Assembly (NCBI GenBank): GCA_009377845.1
Contig: WHTE01000020.1
Span: 1 to 32,778 of the forward strand
Source: Nitrospirales bacterium
Lineage (GTDB): Bacteria; Nitrospirota; Nitrospiria; Nitrospirales; UBA8639
Length of the DNA stretch: 32,778 nucleotides
Direction: 5' to 3'
The notes below the pieces were generated by a model that was not told where the DNA came from, did no database searches, and was given only the letters and a program-made list of their open reading frames with translations. Both the position numbers and the translations under genes were made by a program. Every line of letters starts with the position of its first letter. The first letter of the stretch is position 1. Below are positions 30,757-32,778 of the stretch, piece after piece.

Positions 30757-31935
30757 ATGTTTTTAACCCCTATAAATAAAATCGATTTTTCAAAAGTCCA
30801 GGAATTCTGTGAATCTTGGGCAGAAGGTCCACGGGTTGAATACAAGTCAAGTTTGGCCAACGTTGCTAAGGTAGTTTCGTCATTAGCCAATACCAGTGGT
30901 GGAATTATTATCTTTGGCGTTGAGATAGATAAAACAACCAACATGCCACGTTTGCCAATTACCGGAATGAAAAATGCCGGAGGTTTTGAGGAAAGTGTAA
31001 CCCAGGCGTGCATTCAAGGGGTCTATCCTCCCATAATGCCGGCAGTCAAATTAGTGCCGATTCCTTCCTCACCTGAAAACGTAGTCGTTGTTGTGAAAAT
31101 TACTGAAAGTTTAGATGCACCACATGCAATCGAAAATAGCACTAAGGTTTTCATACGAGTTAACAGCGCAACTGAACCAGTTCAATTAGCTGACATTGAT
31201 CGGATTGAATGGCTTTTATCACGCAGAAAGGGTTCTGAGAGTCGGCGGGAGGGGATTATCAAAACTGCACTGGAGAAATTTAAATTGCCTGGGGTCCCCC
31301 GGCTGTCTGTAATTATCGGGCCACTTTACCCACATCGAAATATTTTGACGCGAGATGGGTTAGAAGAGAAGGTCGAAATCTTAAAAACCAAGCACCAACT
31401 TTCATACTTGGTTTCTGGTTTTAGGAAATCTCAGGATGGCTATATTTCCTCTAGGCCACTTTCGTCTCAAGAGGGGGTTTGCCATGTTGCAATAAGTTTT
31501 TATGGGTTTTTATTTTTTGTGGAAAATCTTTCGGTTGTAAAACAGGGAAAAGAGGGTTCGGAATTTCGAGTGATACGACTGGAACAGGTGGTAAAAGGAG
31601 TAGCAGAATTTGCTAAAGCCGCAATGATTGTTCTAGATCAAAACGAAACCATTAATTTGTTTCTGCGAGTTAGACTAGAATCCGCAAGTGGGCTGGCTAT
31701 TTTCCCTGGGGAGAATTATTTCTTGCACCATTGGTACGAAGACCACAAAGTTGTGGATACTGATATTGTCATTCAAGGTGAGGAAGTAATTGCTCTGGCA
31801 GCTCTTAAAAATCAACTGACTGAAGCTATTAAGAGGTTGGTTAGACAATTGATGTGGGCATTCAATTGGTCTGACGAGAGTGTAGATGAAAGGACAGAAG
31901 CTATTTTGAGGGCAAATCGACTTCTTGGATGCTGA
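30757..31935 (+). CDS. AlbA_2 (Schlafen-like) DNA-binding domain protein
   Basis: A 392-residue protein. FCESWAEGPRVEYKSSLAN (about 16-34), VVSSLANTSGGIIIFGVEID and a later KVFIRVNSATEPVQLADIDRIEWLL fit the AlbA_2/Schlafen-AlbA_2 domain, which binds nucleic acid and appears in regulators and some anti-phage proteins. The remaining 200 residues contain no motif I recognise. AAGGA lies about 10 bases before the ATG at 30757, which I prefer to the longer frame beginning at 30625. The gene is much richer in A and T than the core genes, with AT-rich codons, and it lies between an Rhs-type element and a transposase remnant, so recent acquisition is likely. Confidence 0.72.
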   Translation: MFLTPINKIDFSKVQEFCESWAEGPRVEYKSSLANVAKVVSSLANTSGGIIIFGVEIDKTTNMPRLPITGMKNAGGFEESVTQACIQGVYPPIMPAVKLVPIPSSPENVVVVVKITESLDAPHAIENSTKVFIRVNSATEPVQLADIDRIEWLLSRRKGSESRREGIIKTALEKFKLPGVPRLSVIIGPLYPHRNILTRDGLEEKVEILKTKHQLSYLVSGFRKSQDGYISSRPLSSQEGVCHVAISFYGFLFFVENLSVVKQGKEGSEFRVIRLEQVVKGVAEFAKAAMIVLDQNETINLFLRVRLESASGLAIFPGENYFLHHWYEDHKVVDTDIVIQGEEVIALAALKNQLTEAIKRLVRQLMWAFNWSDESVDERTEAILRANRLLGC

Positions 31936-32492
31936 GGTTTCCTTAGAATCTTAATCGTATTATTTCGGATATTCGTAAATGATTAATTCGGATGACCAGG
32001 ATTAGGGGGCAAGTCTGTTGTTGCAAAAATTGCTTCTCGATTCGTTCCAGCGTGCCCCGGAAGGCCTTTTCCGCGGCTTACTTCCTCCGGACCTGGGCAC
32101 AAGCCCAGCCCACGACCCCATAGCTCTCCACCCCAAAATGCCCTGCGGTTTCCTGTAACATCAGATCACAAAGTCGCTTGACCAGATACATCGCCACCTT
32201 GCAGGCATCCTTCGCTTCTCCGCGCCGGCCCCTATTTAGGGCCACAACTTCCGCATCAAACACCACGGCGAGACGCGTATCACCGCCGAACAATACTCTC
32301 AACAACAGACTTGGCCCCTATTCCCCGCTTCTCCACCTGGACCAGGATCCTTCGCCGTTGGCTCAGGATGGCAGCTTAGATCGGGCTCACAAAGTCATCA
32401 CGTGTTGATCTAATGCCTGATTAGGGCAATATACGCTTTTACACACATCGTGTTTTCAATCATGTCTGACTTCTTTATATTTGTGACGTCGT
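31936..32492. other. Intergenic region with decayed mobile sequence
   Basis: About 560 bases. The middle (32015-32305) is the transposase remnant listed separately. Farther upstream on its strand (32306-32390) another frame reads QRRRILVQVEKRGIG, perhaps more of the same gene after a frameshift. The rest is AT-rich and featureless. Confidence 0.4.
32015..32305 (-). pseudogene. RAYT-like transposase C-terminal remnant
   Basis: The minus-strand frame reads ARG-rich GRRGEAKDACKVAMYLVKRLCD, then LQETAGHFGVESYGVVGWACAQVRRK, a stop (32080-32078), and in the same frame AAEKAFRGTLERIEKQF. This resembles the C-terminal DnaA-like helix-turn-helix tail of REP-associated tyrosine transposases: a helix followed by the E-x2-x-HFG-V-S motif. 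The HUH catalytic domain is not recognisable upstream. It is broken by an in-frame stop and probably a frameshift. RAYTs mobilise REP-type palindromes, so a link with the intergenic repeats is possible, but I cannot show it. Confidence 0.45.
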
Positions 32493-32778
32493 CTATTTAT
32501 GAAAGAAGGCTTTGATCGTGTCCACGACGTACTGAAGTTGGTCCGGTGTGAGTTCGGGATAAATGGGGAGTGAGAGCACCTCCTGTGAGAGCTGTTCCGA
32601 GACCGGGAAATCGCCTTTTTGGTACCCGAGAGTCTGGTAACATTCCTGAAGATGTAACGGGACGGGATAGTAAATTCGGTTTCCTATTCCGTGTCGGGTC
32701 AGATAGGCGCTGAGTTCGTCTCGCTGTGGCGTGCGAATGGTGAATTGGTTGTAGACATGACTATTGCCGGATGCCACG
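32493..32778 (-). CDS. DegT/DnrJ/EryC1 family aminotransferase, C-terminal part (5' truncated)
   Basis: The frame is open to the window edge, so only the last 95 residues are visible. SHVYNQFTIRTPQRDELSAYL, then GIGNRIYYPVPLHLQECYQTLGY and LSLPIYPELTPDQLQYVVDTI are typical of the C-terminus of sugar aminotransferases of the DegT/DnrJ/EryC1/StrS family. They aminate keto-sugars for lipopolysaccharide, capsule or glycan synthesis. The PLP-binding Lys lies outside the window, so the specific sugar cannot be named. A GTG near 32777 is a frame artefact, not the true start. Confidence 0.85.
   Translation of the reverse strand, partial: VASGNSHVYNQFTIRTPQRDELSAYLTRHGIGNRIYYPVPLHLQECYQTLGYQKGDFPVSEQLSQEVLSLPIYPELTPDQLQYVVDTIKAFFHK

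Overview
The window looks like a chromosomal segment of a Nitrospirota bacterium, most probably Nitrospira or a close relative. The grounds are inference from gene content, not a search: a fused transaldolase/phosphoglucose isomerase beside transketolase, a GH15 glucoamylase-like gene leading into short-form gnd and zwf, a Pal/CpoB pair (so a Gram-negative envelope), and short dispersed TC-rich intergenic repeats. No rRNA, tRNA or CRISPR array was recognised.

Layout. 1-1437: the 3' end of a squalene-cyclase-like toroid protein and a Tat-exported DUF362 protein. 1601-2743: an AT-rich integral-membrane acyltransferase. 3058-5300: pal and cpoB of the Tol-Pal envelope system. 5834-7795: a PAS/GAF diguanylate cyclase with a CGDEF active site. 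8405-10273: murU and a frameshifted amgK (cell-wall amino-sugar recycling) behind a strong promoter almost touching the start codon. 10986-20543: a central-carbon block, with GH15-gnd-zwf on + converging on tkt and tal-pgi on -. 20794-21927: a ubiquitin-like sulfur carrier and a TtuA-type tRNA thiolase, again behind a near-leaderless promoter. 22627-29030: a minus-strand operon for an aminoethylphosphonate-type headgroup. 29122-29523: queF. 29575-32492: a decayed accessory patch with an Rhs remnant, a hairpin-rich element, an AT-rich AlbA_2/Schlafen-like gene and a RAYT-like transposase remnant. 32493 to the end: the 3' end of a DegT-family aminotransferase.

The most interesting block is 22627-29030. 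Its genes are, in transcription order: a split thiamine-diphosphate decarboxylase (phosphonopyruvate type), a PhnW-like 2-aminoethylphosphonate transaminase, a PntC-like cytidylyltransferase, a CDP-alcohol phosphotransferase fused to a nucleotidyltransferase-like domain that has lost key residues, a flippase-like membrane protein broken by one frameshift at a seven-base homopolymer, and a small unknown protein. Read together they suggest that an aminoethylphosphonate head group is made, activated as CMP-AEP, transferred to a lipid or alcohol, and possibly moved across the membrane. The PEP mutase that should supply phosphonopyruvate is not in the window.

Two further themes run through the window. 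Related TC-rich intergenic repeats lie at or inside the 3' ends of genes and between the two decarboxylase subunit genes. Two genes or operons (amgK-murU, ttuB-ttuA) have a sigma70-like -10 box exactly 8 nt upstream of the start codon and no Shine-Dalgarno sequence, which predicts leaderless mRNAs. Two single-base frameshifts (amgK and the flippase) could be real lesions, phase variation or sequencing errors.
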